From the NCBI GenBank assembly GCA_002964805.2, contig PUDQ02000111.1, positions 1 through 35,479 on the forward strand: DNA of 35,479 bases, in the 5' to 3' direction. Position 1 is the first letter of the stretch, and every line of letters starts with the position of its first letter. The notes below the pieces were generated by a model. The model had not been told where the DNA came from, ran no database searches, and was given only the letters and a program-made list of their open reading frames with translations. Origin of the DNA: Trametes villosa (lineage: Eukaryota; Basidiomycota; Agaricomycetes; Polyporales; Polyporaceae). Shown here one piece after another: positions 31,902-35,479 of the stretch. Both the position numbers and the translations under genes were made by a program.

Positions 31902-34900
31902 ATGTTCCACCCCATCCTTCCAGCACCCCCAAAGCTCAACTCCGGCCAGCACCAGTATGGCACCAGAACGCGCTCGAACTCGGCCATCAAGCCCTCCATC
32001 CGCCTCCGTCACTCCCCCGACGCGCCGCAATCCCAGAGGCGCATCAAGCCCGCCACTACTCGTAAGGGCAAGCTGGACAGCGTAGACGCGCCCTCCACCG
32101 CGCCTCCCGACCTCCCTGCCTTCCCGCCCGGGCACGTCTTCCTCCACCCCGAGGACGCCGCCAACAAAGTCTTCATTGCTCTTGGGCGCGCGCTCATGTC
32201 TATCGTACGTCGTCTAGCTCCTCGACAAGCGTGCGTGCATATACCTATGCCCTGATTGCTTAGGACAACCGCGCAATCACAGTCAAGGATCTTGCCGAGC
32301 TTTCGATGAAGTCGGGGTTAATGTGTCAGAAGTGCGTTGTGTCCTTACCTGTCATCCGACTTTGCTTGACCTTGTGCATCTTGCCTTGCCAGTGCCTCCG
32401 CCGCCGGTCAAGCCATCGCGACCTTCATTCGCACACATTACGCTCGCTGCGAGGCACAAGATGACCAGCCCCTGCTCCTCAAGCATAGCATGTCCGGAAC
32501 CAAGTTCGACGACGACCTGGTCCCCGCGCTGTACTCCCGTGTCGGTGGCGCGCACTGTACCCTTAACAACGGGGCGCAAGACAGGCTCACCAACTTCCGG
32601 CGAGGGACCCAGGTCTGGTATCTCAGCAAAGCTGCCGGCGCCCCTTGCCCTTTCGCTCGCGCAGGCATCCGTCTATGCGAGTACAACGAGGACGGGAGGA
32701 TTGGAACCGTGCCGAACCCTGGCAAGGAGAGGAAGCGCGAGCGGGATCGACTGCGCAAAGCGGCACAAGCGTGTGGCCAGAAACGGAAGCGCCTTCCGCG
32801 CTCCTGCGCTGACAAAGGGCCGCTCAGTTCTGATTCTTCGGACGACGAAGAGGAAGAGAGGCCACCCAAAGTGAAGCTCACTCTGAGACTCCGACCGTGT
32901 GTCGCATCGACTCCAGGCGCGTCTTCCTCTCACTCGGCGCATTCCGTGTCTCTGTCTCCGTCGGCAAGCCCCCAGCCAGAAGAGGACTCTGACGTCGAGG
33001 ATGACACGGACTACGACTCGGACAGCGATTCGATGTCGGTAGCGGAAGAAGACAATGATGCAACTGAGCCCGGCGCTGCTATGCCACCACATGCCCAGCG
33101 TTCTCCTGAAGTCCCCCATCTCCGGTTCTCCCTCCCCGACTCTCTACCTCCGCTTCCCTCCGGCTTCCCCCCTCCCCCCGAGTCCTATCGACGTGCCGTG
33201 TCCATTCCATACAGCGAGATGTCGGGCTCTCCTCCGCCAGACTCCGAAGACGAAGACGATGATTACCATATCACCATGACGGATGCTCGCCGACTGTATT
33301 CGCGCTCAGTGGCGTCCACCGACGACGAGGATTCCGCATGGGACGGTGACTTCTTCGGCGACATCGATGTGGATGCTGAGACCCAGTGGGATAGCCCGGG
33401 CCCCCGGTCTCCCTCCGTACAGATCGAGGACGAGGTCGTTGTCAAGCAGGAGCCGACGGACGTCCGCGGTCTTCTCGATGCTTGGGAGGACCTGGAGAGT
33501 CGAGCGACCGAGATGAAGGTCATCGACATTGTGGCGCAAGCCGCCGCCGCCGAGCGCCAGATGGAAGAACAAGCCGCATCAGATGATCTCTCGAAGTGGT
33601 CCTGGCCGAGGACACATTCGGAGAGCACCGAGCACATCAAACAAGAGGACGTCGAGCCAAATCTATTGTTCTCAGACAGCGACTTCTCGCCGCCTCCTGA
33701 CTCGATGCCTCCGGTCCTGGAGTACGACCCGTACGACTCCCCCGTGGAGGAGCGCCCATTCAGGTTCGACGGTGGCTCATCCTACGACTCGCAGTGGAGA
33801 GACGTGGAGATTCTAGGCCCGGATAGCGTCAAGCCCCGCGATCTCGAGGACGGGGCATGGCACGAGTACCGTGGCCGGGCCGTCAGCCCAGAGGAGCCAA
33901 TTCGGCCGCCCTGCCCTGGATCTTCTACAGCTGCCGCCGCTTCTTCACCCTCGTCTCCGAAACTCTCACGCGCTGCGCTTCCCCCACTGGATGTGAAGTC
34001 GACCGATGCGGGTGCAAGCATTGCCCAGGGCAGGAACATGTCGATCACCTCTCCGACATTGCTCGCGTCCTTGACTTCGCTGTACATCCAGAGCCCCGCT
34101 GCGTCCGCGTCGTCTGCTTTGCGCACGGCCGCCCATGCGGTAGGGCATGCATCCTCCTGTGTGGCCAGCACGTCATGCCTCTGGCCGTCTTCGCAGGACG
34201 AGCCCTTGGTCGTTCACACTGTCGACCGTCTTGAACCGGCTATTTCTGCCACCCAATTCGAAGGTGCGTTGTTTCCATGTGTTCGGGGAGCGTGGAAACT
34301 GACATGTCGTGTCTTCCACCTGCCAGGCGTTCCGGTGTATCAAGTGACCCTGGGGTCGTCTCTGCTCCTTCGCCGCATTGACACGGACTTCGTCAATGTC
34401 TCGCCCATCGTGGAACACCTTGGCGTGGCTTGTCCCTCGGTGCCTCACGCGGTGGTCGTTTTGGGCGGGTCACCCTCCGTACGCGGAACATGGGTTCCAC
34501 TGGACGTCGCGCGAAGCATGGCCCCCGGCGAACCTATTCTCGAGGTGTTCCTCTCCGACGATCTGCGCACCCTCTTCCCCTCATCCCTTAACGCCCTGCA
34601 CCCTACTGGCGAACGGAAGTCTGCTGCCTCCGGCTATGGTCACCAGTTCCAGTCGGCATCAGACGCGAGGCGCCAATCCATGACTTCGCACCGGCTGGAG
34701 CTTCCGCCGCGTGAATTCGAGGTCTCATGGGAGGACCACATTTCCACACACCCGTCCTTCATTCTCGCGACCTCTGCGATTGATGGGCACCGACCGGTCA
34801 CGGAGGAGGCACCTGCCCCCGTCGTCGAGGCGCTCAGCCCGACGGAGGAGGCGATGTTCCATGTGCTGTGCGCCGACTCGGAGTGGGACAAAGCGCCGCC

Positions 34901-35075
34901 CTCGCCGACCGAGGAGCGCGCGCTGGAGTCGGTCGACGCCTCCTCCCGAGCCGCCGGTGCTCCGGACACGCCGCAGGAGAGGCCGCTACGTCGCTCGAAG
35001 CGGGTCGCGAACACGGCGACGACCCGATCCCGGACGCGCTCGAGCAAGAGGGGCTCGCGCACGTCGCTTTCTTGA
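31902..35075 (+). CDS. GDS1-type winged-helix protein with C-terminal KilA-N/APSES-like block
   Basis: Four exons (31902-32204, 32264-32331, 32393-34263, 34327-35075) give 996 residues. The last intron, 63 nt with GTGCGT and CCAG ends, is a multiple of three, so an unspliced frame also stays open. Residues about 80-180 match the GDS1 winged helix: NKVFIALGRALMSIDNRAIT, VKDLAELSMKSGLMCQNASA, IATFIRTHYARCEAQDDQPL, DDDLVPALYSRVGGAHC. A basic stretch (KERKRERDRLRKAAQACGQK) may be a nuclear signal. The middle is long, acidic and Ser/Pro-rich, typical of activation regions. Residues about 749-835 hold VPVYQVTLGSSLLLRRIDTD, FVNVSPIVEHLGV and SVRGTWVPLDVARSM, the landmarks of a KilA-N/APSES-type DNA-binding block. 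It ends in a basic tail. A transcription-factor role is inferred. Confidence 0.85.
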
Positions 35076-35479
35076 ACCACCCCTCCCCACCCCTTCTCAT
35101 TCACGCTTCTCGCCCGCCCTGCTATTGCATCTGCTGTTCTGTTTCTAAGCTTATTCCCTTCATGTTCAAAGCCCACGTTTCGCCGTAGAGTATGTGTATC
35201 GATTATCCCCGCTCCATTGTCCGCCGTCTATTTTTTGTTACGCACCCGGACACACGCCCCACAGCCGCCGGACGGGGCGCGGTCTCGTCCGCGTTCCGCG
35301 CTGGCGAAGCGCGCCCGCTTCGTGGTGATTTCGAGGGCACGCGAGGATCAGATCATTTGCGCCTGTTGTTGACGGCGATGGATGATGGACGTGCAATCGC
35401 CGCCGATTGCGCGGATTTGCGGGGGGTGGGGGTGGTGCCGGGTGGAAGTATGGTACGAACTAGTAGTATGGCTGTATGC
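35076..35479. other. 3' flank of the GDS1-like gene
   Basis: The first 100-150 bp are C/T-rich 3' untranslated sequence. The last 200 bp are G/C-rich with no ORF, repeat or RNA gene that I can support. Confidence 0.5.

Noticed and set aside
1..35479. CRISPR arrays, bacterial operons, LTR or TIR transposons
   Set aside because: No regularly spaced repeats, reverse transcriptase, integrase or DDE motifs were seen; the window is eukaryotic.

Overview
The window is nuclear DNA of a filamentous basidiomycete, most likely an Agaricomycete. The evidence is dense short introns (about 44-75 nt, GTRNGY donors, YAG acceptors), tight gene spacing, conserved eukaryotic housekeeping genes (SPT16, RNA polymerase III subunit RPC82, linker histone H1) and an Agaricomycete-style Helitron. 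Placement below class level would be a guess. Gene models were spliced by hand from the sequence; reading frame is carried across every proposed intron.

Layout: (1) 230-1250, minus: five-exon conserved protein of unknown function, rebuilt completely. (2) 1880-6006, minus: SPT16, the large FACT histone-chaperone subunit, about 17 exons. (3) 6345-11897: a block of five fast-evolving accessory genes. Three (6345-7077, 8190-9383, 9604-10743) look like divergent members of one family, recognisable by a C-terminal block built on a GD-hydrophobic-hydrophobic-V motif. Two (7165-8117 and 10953-11897) are F-box proteins followed by a nucleotidyltransferase-like region. (4) about 12.2-19.6 kb, minus: a Helitron with an uninterrupted Rep/helicase of about 2,320 residues. 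All catalytic motifs are present, and a USP/USPL1-like cysteine-protease domain is fused at the C-terminus. (5) 19915-21963, plus: membrane-anchored acyl-CoA-synthetase-like protein that has lost key adenylation residues and the C-terminal subdomain. (6) 22717-25535, minus: very acidic protein with a small conserved core and a terminal nuclear localisation signal. It shares a 327-bp divergent promoter with (7) RPC82 at 25863-28019, plus. (8) 28486-29516, plus: histone H1. (9) 29517-31901: a 2.4-kb gap with at most relic coding sequence. (10) 31902-35075, plus: large putative transcription factor with an N-terminal GDS1-type winged helix and a C-terminal KilA-N/APSES-like block.

Functionally the window joins a chromatin/transcription set (FACT, Pol III, H1, GDS1-like factor, acidic nuclear protein) to a variable segment where a transposon and lineage-specific families accumulate. 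The most unusual item is the deubiquitinase-like domain fused to the Helitron transposase.
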